Positions 1 to 10,267 of a stretch of 64,000 bases of DNA are shown piece after piece. Location of the stretch: NCBI GenBank assembly GCA_040437565.1, contig JBDOQK010000016.1, positions 310,001 to 374,000 on the forward strand, read 5' to 3'. The number at the start of each line of letters is the position of its first letter. Position 1 is the first letter of the stretch. The position numbers and the translations under genes are program-made. The stretch comes from Albugo candida. Its lineage: Eukaryota > Oomycota > Peronosporomycetes > Albuginales. The notes under the pieces were generated by a model that did no database searches, was not told the DNA's origin, and saw only the letters and a program-made list of their open reading frames with translations.

Positions 1-174
1 GGGTATGACGCAGCTCCTGCTCAAACTCAATATCGAGAGCCCGCACCAAGGCAATTCAACACACCTTCAGCACATCCGAATGATCAAGCATTACGTGCGC
101 CTGGGCAAGCTCCTCCCGGTGCGTATGCAAATCAGAATCCACAAAATACAGCTGCTATTGGCGTGACTTTATGA
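1..174 (+). CDS. 3' end of an unidentified gene, Pro/Gln/Ala-rich C-terminus
   Basis: The reading frame is open from base 1 and ends at the TGA at 172-174, giving the last 57 residues of a protein whose start lies outside the window. The tail is rich in Pro, Gln, Ala and Asn and ends AAIGVTL. It looks like a disordered C-terminal tail. No domain is visible, so I cannot name the family. Coding status rests on the open frame and composition only. Confidence 0.5.
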   Translation, partial: GYDAAPAQTQYREPAPRQFNTPSAHPNDQALRAPGQAPPGAYANQNPQNTAAIGVTL

Positions 175-399
175 TGATGGAAGTATTGTTGTAATTTAAC
201 AGATTTTGAAGCTTTCGCATTGAATGATAAAGACATACCGAAATTGCATCTGTATTTCATAAAAATAAACAGTTTTCTTGCACAACAAGCTCGTTGACAT
301 ATCACGTTCTTTTCTCGGTCACAAAGTCACGAAGCGCCTGGTCATGATTTCGATTAAAAGAAGCTTTCCCAATCGCTTGAGCTTGCACTGGATGTCGGC

Positions 400-733
400 C
401 TAGCAAAATGATAAAGTTAAATTGTGATGTAAGCCTGCGTCATAATTTGTATCCGTACGCAAATGTGTTGGCCTGAGCTCCGCAAGATTCGATAGATGCC
501 GTATTTTTGTTGGGAGAACTTGCTTCCATCCAATTTCCGTTATTGAAATCCGTTGTTTCAGCGTCTGTATGCTCATTTTTCTTTTTCGAATTGATTTTGA
601 TTTTGATTTTTTCTCCATCTTTGAGCGAGTAATCCTTGGAGACATTAAGACCCGCGCGTTCTTTTTCGGCTGCGTTTTTTTCCCGTTGAAGTTCCCTAGC
701 ATTTGTGTCAGAATTCTTGCGACTAATGTATGG
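400..733 (-). repeat. Diverged second copy of the NECAP last exon and 3' flank
   Basis: This stretch repeats about 834-1159 with roughly ten mismatches over about 325 bp. It encodes the same C-terminal part of the NECAP-like protein on the minus strand. Most other gap overlaps in the window look identical, so this copy is better read as the other haplotype, or a close paralogue, left beside the scaffold copy. It has no exons of its own upstream. Confidence 0.75.
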
Positions 734-833
734 NNNNNNNNNNNNNNNNNNNNNNNNNNNNNNNNNNNNNNNNNNNNNNNNNNNNNNNNNNNNNNNNNNN
801 NNNNNNNNNNNNNNNNNNNNNNNNNNNNNNNNN
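734..833. other. Assembly gap (100 N), diverged flanks
   Basis: Exactly 100 N. The flanks are direct copies differing by about 3 %, consistent with two alleles rather than an exact contig overlap. Confidence 0.9.
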
Positions 834-865
834 ATAATAAAGTTAAAATGTGATGTAAGCCTGCG

Positions 866-1706
866 TCATAATTTGTATCTGTACGCAAATGTGTTGGCCT
901 GAGCTCCGCAAGATTCGATGGATGCCGTATTTTTGTTGGGAGAACTTGCTTCCATCCAATTTCCGTTGTTGAAATCCGTTGTTTCAGCGTCTGTGTGCTC
1001 ATTTTTCTTTTTCGAATTGATTTTGATTTTGATTTTTTCTCCATCTTTGAGCGAGTAATCCTTGGTGACATTAAGACCCGCGCGTTCTTTATCGGCTGCG
1101 TTTTTTTCCCGTTGAAGTTCCCTAGCATTTGTGTCAGAATTATTGCGACTAGTGTATGGATCCATACTTTTGATGATCGTCAAGCGCCACATTGAAGTCA
1201 AACGCATCGCTTCGGTTCTCAAATGCAATACCGATGAATGCGTGACGACCTGGAAATGAACCATAGGTGATACGCTCGTTGTAAATATGAAGGTTTTCTA
1301 CCAGAATTCTGGTCGACAACTCGAAGTACAAAGTACCGACTGCTATCGACGACTGTAGTCAAATGAAGATGAGTCCTGCAACGCTCTTTGTCACATAAGC
1401 GCAAACCTTTCTGTACTGCAGTTGGTCCGTTTCGTTTCATCGGACATGCAGCAAATAAAGATCCGTTACTGCTATCACGGAGCTCGATCATGAGGTCCTC
1501 ATCACATGAAAAGATGGTCAAACGCCCTGTCCAAACTGGTTCTTTCGGCCAGGAATCGGCTCGATGTCCGGCCGCGGAGACTTGAGGTGGAATCTTGAAC
1601 ACAAAGCATTGATTTATCACAGCAAGTATTCTTTTCACACCTTTTAGAGATATAAGTGATAGACAGACACATTTGAGAAAGCATTTTTCGTACCAATTTC
1701 GGCCAT
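866..1706 (-). CDS. NECAP-like adaptin-ear-binding coat-associated protein
   Basis: Five exons on the minus strand: 1694-1706, 1407-1640, 1302-1352, 1168-1249 and 866-1121, all with GT-AG introns of 46-54 nt; the product is 211 residues. Conserved NECAP (PHear domain) blocks are clear: [39 protein letters not shown] and [18 protein letters not shown], followed by a [14 protein letters not shown] block matching the family's DLGFKEGQTIKL. NECAP proteins bind AP-2/AP-1 appendages and act in clathrin-coated vesicle formation. The intron before [10 protein letters not shown] (46 nt, CTGAC branch site) removes a stop that would follow [10 protein letters not shown]. The last exon is present twice, diverged by about 3 %, around the gap at 734-833. 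The start codon lies 231 bp (gap included) from the divergent MPC1 start. Confidence 0.85.
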
Positions 1707-1799
1707 TTTGTCGGAGCTCGCGGCGCTTCAAGGTCGACCTCTAATATAACATATCCTGTGTGTCATTGTACATCTAATGGCAATCTAGCGATAACGTCT

Positions 1800-1899
1800 N
1801 NNNNNNNNNNNNNNNNNNNNNNNNNNNNNNNNNNNNNNNNNNNNNNNNNNNNNNNNNNNNNNNNNNNNNNNNNNNNNNNNNNNNNNNNNNNNNNNNNNN
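1800..1899. other. Assembly gap (100 N) with 27-bp repeated flanks
   Basis: 1773-1799 and 1900-1926 are the same sequence. The true spacer between NECAP and MPC1 is therefore about 104 bp. Confidence 0.9.
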
Positions 1900-1937
1900 T
1901 CTAATGGCAATCTAGCGATAACGTCTTGCAGGAACTA

Positions 1938-2363
1938 ATGTTTGGGGCTCACTTTCGCCGATTCTTGAATCATCCCACAGGACCTAGAACAACTCACTTT
2001 TGGGGTCCTGTGGCCAATTGGGGATTCGTTCTGGCGGTACCGACCTCGCAGATGCTACGTTGATCATTTTTCATGACACTCTTTGCGCAGGCGATCATGG
2101 ATATGAAAAAACCGCCTGAAATGATCTCAGTCAACATGACAATGGGTACTCAGTGCTTTGGAATGTGTCATATGCGTTTCATGTGAATTTATCGATTTGT
2201 AGCAATGTCCGTGTATAGTATACTCTTCATGCGATTTGCGTGGATGGTTCAGCCTCGAAACTATTTGCTGCTCGCTTGTCATGGATCCAACGAGACTGCA
2301 CAGCTCTATCAATTGCAGCGTGCACTTCGTCATCGCTTCGGCATAAAATCGGAGCAATCTTGA
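1938..2363 (+). CDS. MPC1: Mitochondrial pyruvate carrier subunit 1 (MPC1)
   Basis: Three exons (1938-2036, 2091-2145, 2203-2363) with introns of 54 and 57 nt encode 104 residues; human MPC1 has 109. The frame closes perfectly and gives the family hallmarks THFWGPVANWGFVLA, AIMDMKKPPEMIS, FMRFAWMVQPRNYLLLACH and NETAQL. MPC1 pairs with MPC2 in the mitochondrial inner membrane to import pyruvate. The exons are too short to stand out as open frames. The gene faces NECAP head to head and ends 69 bp before the end of the convergent carboxylase gene, which is also mitochondrial. Confidence 0.95.
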
Positions 2364-2432
2364 CACGAGTTCCTTTAAGGTGAATAAAGCCACTGAGCGT
2401 AAATTCTTACGACACATTGCAGGATATTACTT

Positions 2433-4127
2433 TCACATTCGAAATACGCCAAATCTACTGTCTTTGGAGCCTTCTTGAATCGCAACGGCAAGACTCAAAC
2501 CAAGGACCTTTCGGGTGTCTTCGGGTTTGATGATACCGTCATCCCAGAGCCTCGCGGTCGAGTAGTAAGGTGAACTCTCTTCTTCATACTTATCCAGAAT
2601 AGGCCGTTTGAAGTTTAATTCTTCTTCGCACGACCATTCTCCTATCCCACGCTCTATACTGTCTCTTTGCACCTGCGCCAAAACGCTCGCAGCTTGCTCG
2701 CCTCCCATCACTGAGATTCGGGCATTTGGCCACATGTAGAGGAATCGAGGAGAAAATGCTCGACCGCACATTCCATAGTTACCGGCACCATAAGAGCCTC
2801 CGACAATACAGGTGATTTTCGGGACGTCCGCACAAGCAACAGCCATGACCATTTTTGCACCATCTTTAGCTATCCCTCCGTGCTCCGCTTGCTTTCCTAC
2901 CATAAACCCCGTGACATTCTGCAAGAACAAGAGCGGGATTTCTCGTTGGCTGCACACTTGGATAAAATGTGCTGCTTTCTGTGAGGCATCGGAGAAAAGG
3001 ATCCCATTATTGGCAATGATTCCAACGAGATTTCCGTATAAACGCCCAAATCCTGTGACGATCGATGTTCCGTACAAGCTTTTAAACTCGTCAAATCGAC
3101 TCCCGTCAACAATACGCGCAATGATTTTTCGAATATCGAAAGCCTTTCTTGAGTCAGCAGGGATAACATTTCCCATTTCTGAAGGACTAAACAATGGCTC
3201 TTCGATTTCATAAAGTGGGTTTTCGTCCATTTTATAGCTTCTATCGATATTGAGATTGGAGACGATGCGTCTTGTGATTTTGAGAGCCTCTTGATCATTC
3301 TCCGCAAAATGATCCGTTACTCCAGACTGGCGACAATGTACGTCAGCCCCACCAAGTTCCTCAGGAGTGACGATTTCCCCCGTTGCAGCTTTCACCAGCG
3401 GAGGGCCACCCAAAAAGATTGACCCTGTTCGTTTCACTATCACACTCTCATCGCACATCGCGGGTACATACGCCCCACCGGCCGTACATGATCCCATCAC
3501 AACAGCAATTTGCGGTATTCCCATCGCCGACATCCTGGCTTGATTATAGAATTCCCGACCAAAATGGTTTTTATCGGGGAAGATCTCTGATTGTAAAGGT
3601 AAATATGCTCCACCCGAGTCGACCATGTAGATGCAAGGTAGGCCATTATCCCGTGCGATCTCTTGCGCTCGTAGATGTTTTTTTACAGTCAAAGGGAAGT
3701 AAGTTCCGCCTTTCACAGTTGCATCGTTTGCCAGGATAATGCACTTGACTCCATGAACACATCCAATTCCCGTCACAATTCCTGCCGATGGGACTTCTCC
3801 TTCATACATATTGAAAGCTGCCAAGGGACTGAGTTCAAGAAAGGGAGAGCCAGGATCAATTAGCGCATCTATTCGGTCCCTGACGAGCAATTTTCCTCGC
3901 ATAAGATGTCGCTCTCTTGACTTTATATCTCCTCCGAGGCGAACTTGATCCATGCATTGGCCAAAAGTTTCTACCAATTGCGTCATATGTTTCTCATTTT
4001 CAGCGTATTCAAGCGTGTTAGTGTCCAGTCTCCCATTCAGTACGTTTTGTGCGCTTCTTGTACAGTGTCTACTAGTCAGAATCCATCGACTTTTTCGCTT
4101 CAAACGCAATGAGAGTTCCCGCAACAT
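2433..4127 (-). CDS. MCCB: Methylcrotonoyl-CoA carboxylase beta chain, mitochondrial
   Basis: A single exon of 564 residues (human 563). The first ATG in frame is at 4127; the frame is open slightly upstream but has no ATG there. The N-terminus ([15 protein letters not shown]) is basic and fits a mitochondrial presequence. Carboxyltransferase motifs are intact: [66 protein letters not shown] and the family C-terminus FGVFRM. With the biotin-carrying alpha chain (not in the window) it carboxylates 3-methylcrotonyl-CoA in leucine breakdown in the mitochondrial matrix. No introns, no damage seen. Confidence 0.97.
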   Translation of the reverse strand: MLRELSLRLKRKSRWILTSRHCTRSAQNVLNGRLDTNTLEYAENEKHMTQLVETFGQCMDQVRLGGDIKSRERHLMRGKLLVRDRIDALIDPGSPFLELSPLAAFNMYEGEVPSAGIVTGIGCVHGVKCIILANDATVKGGTYFPLTVKKHLRAQEIARDNGLPCIYMVDSGGAYLPLQSEIFPDKNHFGREFYNQARMSAMGIPQIAVVMGSCTAGGAYVPAMCDESVIVKRTGSIFLGGPPLVKAATGEIVTPEELGGADVHCRQSGVTDHFAENDQEALKITRRIVSNLNIDRSYKMDENPLYEIEEPLFSPSEMGNVIPADSRKAFDIRKIIARIVDGSRFDEFKSLYGTSIVTGFGRLYGNLVGIIANNGILFSDASQKAAHFIQVCSQREIPLLFLQNVTGFMVGKQAEHGGIAKDGAKMVMAVACADVPKITCIVGGSYGAGNYGMCGRAFSPRFLYMWPNARISVMGGEQAASVLAQVQRDSIERGIGEWSCEEELNFKRPILDKYEEESSPYYSTARLWDDGIIKPEDTRKVLGLSLAVAIQEGSKDSRFGVFRM

Positions 4128-4293
4128 AAAGTCAACTTTCCTTTTTATCAAACTTCAACTTCAAGGAATCCGTTAATTACGATTATGAACTAGATACCCT
4201 GCTTGAACCTCGCTTCAATGACCTTACTGTCGGTTGTTTATCAAGAATTACTTATGAATACATATAGGTTGCTGGTATTACATTTATAGCTTT

Positions 4294-4986
4294 TCAAGTA
4301 CGATCGACTTGTATGGCGGACGTACTTGCTGCTTCTTGATCTCGTTGGTTTTGCTGATAAAACTGTATGGCTGCAAATTGATCTTCTCCTGCTGCTAATT
4401 CCAAAGCCAATGCGAAATCAGAATCGGTATACATCCAATCTTGCCGTTGGCTTCCTGGATATTGCAATGCTTCACTGGATAATGATATAGGTAGATATGT
4501 TTTGACGTAGTCAGTGACTGTTGTCATCGTGATGGAATCGGATTGGACTGTTTGTGCCTCGACGTGTAATATTTCAGAGCGAGTAAAGTCCTCCTCCATG
4601 AAATCGGATGAATCTCCTAGTTCTAAAAACTCATAAATTCGAGCGATAAGGTCATTAGCATATGAACTGATGTCGTCGATCTCATTCGTCATGAGTTGCC
4701 ATAGATCTTCCCCTTCCGTGCAATTTATGCTGGCTCGACAGGTTGGGCAGGATTTTTGCTGTCCGCTCCTACAAGGACGGACGTTAATAGTGTCGTCAAT
4801 GTGCTACTTAGAGATGTACCAGTTCTTGACACATGTGAGACAAAAGCTGTGGGTGCATTCAAGCACGATCTGTTTTCTTTCATCCATGCAAATAGGACAC
4901 TCCATTTCTTCAATCGTGTGGTCTCTACAAGAACATATCGTTCGAATTGGGACTGTAAGGCGGTGAATGAACGTACAATATCCCAT
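4294..4986 (-). CDS. RING-finger (C3HC4) protein, possible E3 ubiquitin ligase; 5' exons unresolved
   Basis: Two adjoining exons (about 4808-4986 and 4294-4768) joined by a 39-nt intron rebuild a complete RING: CPICMDERK, then CTHSFC-LTC, then after the intron SCPTCRASI. The spacing is C3HC4, close to RNF141-type RINGs. After it come about 140 residues ending VQSDSITM...QVDRT, acidic and unstructured. The real start is uncertain. The ATG at 4986 may lie in an intron, since an ACTAAT branch-like site and a TTACAG acceptor follow it. An upstream frame from 5280 (MWKRGRNVTLPFIFLLF) could supply a membrane-anchored N-terminus. The RING is firm; the N-terminus is not. Confidence 0.75.
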
Positions 4987-5462
4987 TAGTTGGTATCGTA
5001 TGCAGTGCGCAAGATTTCACATCTGATAAATAATTGTAAATACAATAGAACTGGTGAATTGTGACGATTTTGGCTTGACCAATGCATTCGGTCGATGTTG
5101 GAATGCAACTAAAGCAGGGGTTTGTCCCACTTCTTTCTCGCTCAATTGCATCCGAAATCTCGTGTTCTTGCCTTCGATTTTTGCGAACTTCCACCAATAC
5201 CTTTTGTTCCAATTAGTGCTGTTGCAAACAGAAGAAATATGAATGGTAAAGTTACATTTCTACCACGTTTCCACATTTTTGGCACTAATTGTGGAGTGAG
5301 ACGTGGATGAAGAAGGACACGGAATGTTAGGTAACAATGTTGCGGTGTTGGACACAATTTTGCCCTACAAAAGTAGAATATAGAAACACGATACAAAATA
5401 TAAACAATCACGCGATTCGTACCATTCATTCGCTTGACTCAAATGCAATGCAAAATCGTCGT

Positions 5463-5872
5463 ATGCTCGCATTTTATTGGCAATTCGCTCAGACATCTTT
5501 TCTTCTTGTGCACAGGTCGACTTTGTTTGACCCATTTTCTTTATTTAGTGATCGAGTGAGGAGCAGAGAAGACGAAAAAATCGCGATACAATCGGTATAA
5601 ATTCATACATTTCAACACTGAATAATATAAGAGATAAACAGTGTTTTGTAATTGTTTTGTGGCAGGCTTTAGTGCATGAGATGAAAGTCCCTCTTCAACN
5701 NNNNNNNNNNNNNNNNNNNNNNNNNNNNNNNNNNNNNNNNNNNNNNNNNNNNNNNNNNNNNNNNNNNNNNNNNNNNNNNNNNNNNNNNNNNNNNNNNNNG
5801 CATGAGATGAAAGTCCCTCTTCAACCTTATAGACACGGCTTATGTATAAAAGCTCTTGGAATTAGTGATTGA
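5463..5872 (+). CDS. Small hypothetical protein, two exons
   Basis: Exon 5463-5594 and exon 5666-5872 (with a 100-N gap and 26-bp overlap inside) join through a canonical 71-nt intron to give about 70 residues. Visible sequence includes FDPFSLFSDRVRSRED and, in exon 2, ALVHEMKVPLQPYRHGLCIK. I do not recognise a family. Support is the matching intron phase and the smooth protein sequence across the join. The start could lie further upstream in another exon. Confidence 0.4.
5700..5799. other. Assembly gap (100 N) with 26-bp repeated flanks
   Basis: 5674-5699 and 5800-5825 are identical; collapsing them keeps the small gene in frame. Confidence 0.9.
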
Positions 5873-6028
5873 CATGCGTTATATCATTGGGCGTATTGTG
5901 CTAATCCCATAAATTGAAGACCCCTATAACTCATCATGCTTGTACCCACGATATCTCCGCTGTGATGTGTCATCAATTTGATGCATGGTGATATTCATTA
6001 TTGCAAAACACTTTAGAGACAAAGACGA

Positions 6029-6802
6029 ATGGCGGACAATGAGAACGCACTAACTGACGCTTCCGCAAACTTTCACTCGTTAGATGATAATATAGCTTGC
6101 GAGAAAGGTTCTTTACACAAGCAATTGCCTCCTATCAACGTTATCGTACATACCCCAAAAGCTCAGAATAATGACCTCGCCGCTGAGCGAGCAGAAGATG
6201 ATGCAAATAGTGTGGTGCATATCCCGGTTCTCATACCCAATGTCGAAAACGCTGTCTTACTCACTAAACATCAGAAAAACTGTAATAAAATCTCCGTCGC
6301 TATAATGGTGTATTACATGTTAACATTAGTTGCGGGCCAGCCCTTGCTCACATATATACTCGGAATGCTCACTGGAATTTGTGGATATTTTGGATCCCGA
6401 TCGCCTATCACAATCCACAAGTTAAAACTGGTATATCTTTTCAACATACTCAATTACACAATGGTGCTTTTTGGCTTATTAATATGTCTGNNNNNNNNNN
6501 NNNNNNNNNNNNNNNNNNNNNNNNNNNNNNNNNNNNNNNNNNNNNNNNNNNNNNNNNNNNNNNNNNNNNNNNNNNNNNNNNNNNNNNNNNACACAATGGT
6601 GCTTTTTGGCTTATTAATATGTCTGGATCCAATCGCCTATAGTCCTGCAGAGTCACAAATGCAGGATAGTTGGATCACCATCTCGAGCACGACAGCCAGA
6701 ATCGTGATTTGTGTCCTTCTTGGAGTCAGTAACGCATTGCTGCATATCGTATCGATCCGAATGATCATGCCTTTTAAAAACTATCTTGCCAGTGGAATCT
6801 GA
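6029..6802 (+). CDS. Hypothetical multi-pass membrane protein
   Basis: One exon; about 212 residues after removing the gap and its 35-bp overlap (135 nt, so frame is kept). The first 90 or so residues are hydrophilic and acidic. They are followed by about four hydrophobic segments, around VAIMVYYMLTLVAG, PLLTYILGMLTGICGYFG, LFNILNYTMVLFGLLICL and IVICVLLGVSNALLHIVSI. No family motif recognised. The ATG at 6029 is the first in frame. Confidence 0.65.
   Translation: MADNENALTDASANFHSLDDNIACEKGSLHKQLPPINVIVHTPKAQNNDLAAERAEDDANSVVHIPVLIPNVENAVLLTKHQKNCNKISVAIMVYYMLTLVAGQPLLTYILGMLTGICGYFGSRSPITIHKLKLVYLFNILNYTMVLFGLLICLXXXXXXXXXXXXXXXXXXXXXXXXXXXXXXXXXXTMVLFGLLICLDPIAYSPAESQMQDSWITISSTTARIVICVLLGVSNALLHIVSIRMIMPFKNYLASGI
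6491..6590. other. Assembly gap (100 N) with 35-bp repeated flanks
   Basis: 6456-6490 equals 6591-6625; it lies inside a membrane segment of the gene above. Confidence 0.9.
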
Positions 6803-6959
6803 TGATCATCTCTCCCACTATGACAGTACATGCAGCATCGAAAATTGAATTGATACAAAATGCGGAATTTAATGCTTTGTAGACTTTTAGTTATACTCAT
6901 TTACAAAAACTTTTCATAAAATTCTGATTTTGTGTAATGCAAAGTGTTTTCTGCTCTTG

Positions 6960-7835
6960 TCAAAAAAATTTCAACAAATCATCTGCGTCACATAAATGCA
7001 GCGCTTTTTCGTCCTGCAGAAGGAAGTCGATATTTGATCCTTCCGGCCACTCCAATAAGTGTGCGTCACTTCTTCTGAATAATGCTTGAGAAGGTTCCGA
7101 TCCATTCATAGCAGTAGTCGGCGCATCCGACACAATGAGTGGTGGATTAATGTATGCGAATTCGCCGGAAACTTTTAATCTCTTAGGCCAAGTTTCCCCA
7201 TATAATTGAGGCATTTGGACTTCCGGATATAACATAGTACGCGGTTGTGCTATAGATTGTGCTTGAAGATCACTCACGCTCTTGTTTCGTGCTGGTTCTC
7301 GAGCAGATATCAAAGTTTTTACCATATTGGTCAATCCCGTGAGCTGTTCCATCAATTGCGCAACTTGACCTTGCAGTCGATCTACATTGCTTTTCAAAGT
7401 TTCTACTTCGTGTTTTTCGGGAGGAGTTGCGTCTGAGTACGTCTTCCTTCTGATTTCCGACATTAGTTGTTTCTTTCCCCGTATAAATTTTTCATGATAA
7501 AATTCCCACCAATGCTTTGCTTCATCTTCCTCCACTGCGATCATAACCTCATCTTTTTTATGCTTTCGAAAGCCATAAAAATTAAGCTGTCGAACAAAAC
7601 TGCTAAACTTGTTATGTTTGAAATATTGTGGAAGCATTTCACGAGCAAAATCACGTGGATTCTTTATTATAAACGACTGTCCCGAAGCAGACCAGGAGGC
7701 GAGATGCTTGGGCGCCGACTCGATCATATCGTATGTCTTCTGCAGGAAAAGGGGCACCGAGATGGATTCACATGGCGTTCCTCGCGAGATAAGTAAACCA
7801 CTTGAACTCCGTTTTCGTACGCATTCCGTTTTCAT
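6960..7835 (-). CDS. Heat-shock-factor-type DNA-binding protein
   Basis: A single exon of 291 residues starting at the ATG at 7835. A full HSF winged-helix domain occupies about residues 25-125: PLFLQKTYDMIESAPK, then FAREMLPQYFKHNKFSSFVRQLNFYGFRK, then HWWEFYHEKFIRG. A Leu/Val heptad stretch follows (about 145-180, VETLKSNVDRLQGQVAQLM), typical of the trimerisation coiled coil. The C-terminal third is acidic with aromatic residues (SNIDFLLQ, DADDLLKFF), plausible as an activation region. HSF proteins bind nGAAn repeats and switch on stress genes; oomycetes and other stramenopiles often carry many. Confidence 0.93.
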   Translation of the reverse strand: MKTECVRKRSSSGLLISRGTPCESISVPLFLQKTYDMIESAPKHLASWSASGQSFIIKNPRDFAREMLPQYFKHNKFSSFVRQLNFYGFRKHKKDEVMIAVEEDEAKHWWEFYHEKFIRGKKQLMSEIRRKTYSDATPPEKHEVETLKSNVDRLQGQVAQLMEQLTGLTNMVKTLISAREPARNKSVSDLQAQSIAQPRTMLYPEVQMPQLYGETWPKRLKVSGEFAYINPPLIVSDAPTTAMNGSEPSQALFRRSDAHLLEWPEGSNIDFLLQDEKALHLCDADDLLKFF

Positions 7836-8191
7836 GTTTTTGCTTCCTTTGTAGCGTTTCAAGCTGGGAATGAGCAGAGAGTAGGGATAGTGACCTAATT
7901 GCCCTAGTTCAGAACCTCGAATGTGAGGTTATAAGTTTGACTGGCTGAACCTTTATTAATAAATATTCTTGCTGTTAGAAGATAAAGTGGTCGAGCAATC
8001 CTTATACGAAGAACTTGTCTAAGTTAGTATGAGTTGACAAGTACGGCTGCTGTAACGATACTTTACTGGTAAGGTTTTACATTAAAATACATAGTGCAGA
8101 TATCGGACATCTCCGACATGCTGTCAAGAATGTCAATGAGACAATTTTGACAGCATTTCGAGGGGAACTTTTACGTCACACGCTTTTCACC

Positions 8192-8783
8192 ATGTATTCT
8201 GTTTGGACTAGGGCGAATGCGATTTTATTCATGTCTTTGAGCGTCTTAGGGATTCTTGCGGCGCTCACGACTATTACGACTCTACTTCATGTCGACAATG
8301 TTTCTGTTGAGAAACTTGAAATGAGTAGTTTCCACTCGCTAAGAAGATACCGGGACAAAACGGACCGTGCTACAATTGCTTTTGATTTGAAAGCGGGTGA
8401 GGAGAATGCGCTGTGGCTGTTACTCATTTTTTAATTCCACCGCTTTCGTAGACCTGAGTTCGATATTCAATTGGAATGTAAAGCAAGTTTTTCTGTACAT
8501 TGTCGCTGAATATAAAACTTCGCAAAATATGATGAATGAAGTCGTCATATGGGATCACATAATTGGTAAAATGGAAGATGCAAATCTGGATTACGATGAT
8601 GAAATGGTCAAGTACTTCTTAGCAAGTCAATACGACGATCTTCGTGGCGCAAATGTTACTCTTCGTTTGGAGTGGGATGTCATGCCGGTTTGTGGAATGC
8701 TCTACAAAGGTTCTTATCGCTCATACAAGGGGAGCCTTTTATTGCCATCCTCCTATCAAGGATCTGCGTCGGATATGAATTAG
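8192..8783 (+). CDS. SPC3: Signal peptidase complex subunit 3 (SPC22/23)
   Basis: Exons 8192-8396 and 8452-8783 are split by a 55-nt intron; 178 residues (human SPCS3 has 180). An N-terminal membrane anchor (AILFMSLSVLGILAALTTI) is followed by the lumenal domain, with the conserved FNWNVKQVFLYIVAEY, NEVVIWDHII and NVTLRLEWDVMP. The join restores FDLKADLSSIFNW across the intron. SPC3 is an essential non-catalytic subunit that holds the signal peptidase on the lumenal side of the ER. Divergent from the HSF gene, start codons 356 bp apart. Confidence 0.95.
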
Positions 8784-8857
8784 AAATAGAATAATTCTAG
8801 GATGCTGGAGAGTACACTTACCATAAGAAAATCATTTTTTTGCATTCCACTTTCGCT

Positions 8858-8957
8858 NNNNNNNNNNNNNNNNNNNNNNNNNNNNNNNNNNNNNNNNNNN
8901 NNNNNNNNNNNNNNNNNNNNNNNNNNNNNNNNNNNNNNNNNNNNNNNNNNNNNNNNN
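8858..8957. other. Assembly gap (100 N) with 31-bp repeated flanks
   Basis: Lies just 3' of SPC3; the sequence before the gap reappears at 8958. Confidence 0.9.
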
Positions 8958-9063
8958 GAAAATCATTTTTTTGCATTCCACTTTCGCTTAGGATAAGACC
9001 TGTTTTTATGTGGCAAAACGCTATAACTTGTGAAGGGGATTGCAAGAATCTTAATTTGTCGAA

Positions 9064-10022
9064 ATGGTGAGCAATTTTATAGGCTTGATTTGGATGAATG
9101 CATGTCGTTATTGTGACAATGCTGAAATAGTCGATACTATCGTATAATGGTTCTGCTATAATTGCAATGGCGGGAAAAGATTGCGTCGGAATTGCATGGT
9201 ATTTACTCTCTCCAAAACGTATCATGAATATTACTGAGAATTGCTCGTAGTGATACTCGCTTAGGATTACAAGCTCAAACTATATCGACAAATTTTCAAA
9301 AGGTGTTCCGCGTTAGCGACAAGATATTTCTCGGATTAGCGGGACTTGCGACCGATGTCCAGACTGTGTCCCAATTGTAAGCTCCTTTATTGTTATCTAT
9401 AGTACATGTGGCATCAAGACTTTCTTTTAAGACTGAAATTCAAAGTTAACATGTACAAAATGAATGAGGAAAGAGATCTCAAACCAGAGACTTTAAGCTC
9501 ATATTTATCAGCAATGATGTACAAGAAACGGTACGCAGATTCGTTTTTGCTTACAAGGTCATGCTCCTATCGTGCGAGTGGATAGATTTGGGCCTTGGTT
9601 TATTGAACCGGTGATTGCTGGTCTTACCGCCGATAATCAGCCATTTTTGTCGAGTATGGATTGTCTGGGATGTGAAATGAAGACAAAAGATTTCGTTGTC
9701 GCTGGTACTATGGAAGAAGCTCTCTATGGGATGTGTGAGTCGATGTATCGACCAGACATGGTGAGCGCATTTTTACCGCAGAGACCCATTGATCTCGGGT
9801 TAATGTGAACCACTTGAATGCAGGAAAGTGAAGATCTATTCGAAACCTTATCGCAATGCCTTCTTTCAGCATGCAACCGTGACGCTCTTTCAGGATGGGG
9901 AGCCGTAGTATACATCATGTGAGTACTATTTTCAAACCCTCTAAGCTCATTAGGCTAAACAATTCTTATCCAGCACTTCAAAAGGCATCATATCACGCAC
10001 TTTAAAATCTCGTCAAGATTAA
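9064..10022 (+). CDS. PSMB3: 20S proteasome subunit beta-3
   Basis: Seven exons: 9064-9066, 9131-9198, 9251-9376, 9432-9530, 9586-9760, 9824-9918 and 9974-10022. All have GT-AG introns of 52-64 nt; the product is 204 residues (human PSMB3 has 205). The first exon is the ATG alone, placed so because TCGATACTATCG right after the acceptor begins the conserved SILSYNG N-terminus. Family blocks include IIAMAGKDCVGIA, RLGLQAQTIS, FLGLAGLATDVQTV, RFGPWFIEPVIAGL, DFVVAGTMEEALYGMCES and NRDALSGWGAVVYI. Beta-3 is a structural, non-proteolytic subunit of the inner rings. The last exon recurs, with two mismatches, after the gap at 10025-10124. Confidence 0.95.
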
Positions 10023-10024
10023 GC

Positions 10025-10124
10025 NNNNNNNNNNNNNNNNNNNNNNNNNNNNNNNNNNNNNNNNNNNNNNNNNNNNNNNNNNNNNNNNNNNNNNNNNNNN
10101 NNNNNNNNNNNNNNNNNNNNNNNN
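10025..10124. other. Assembly gap (100 N), flanks about 66 bp with two mismatches
   Basis: The last exon of PSMB3 appears on both sides with two differing bases, again suggesting two haplotypes. Confidence 0.85.
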
Positions 10125-10267
10125 TAATTCTTATCCAGCACTTCGAAAGGCATCATATCACGCACTTTAAAGTCTCGTCAAGATTAAGCGATACATACCA
10201 TACCGAACTTACTAAACGAACGTAACATGTTATCGCTTTTTTCCCAGTCTTCTATACCAGGCGTATA

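Noticed and set aside
1143-1167. A 19-nt intron in the NECAP-like gene
   Set aside because: A 46-nt intron with the same donor, a CTGAC branch site and a later acceptor fits frame and homology equally well.
4128-4151. N-terminal extension of the carboxylase beta chain
   Set aside because: The upstream part has no ATG; the extension would need a TTG start.
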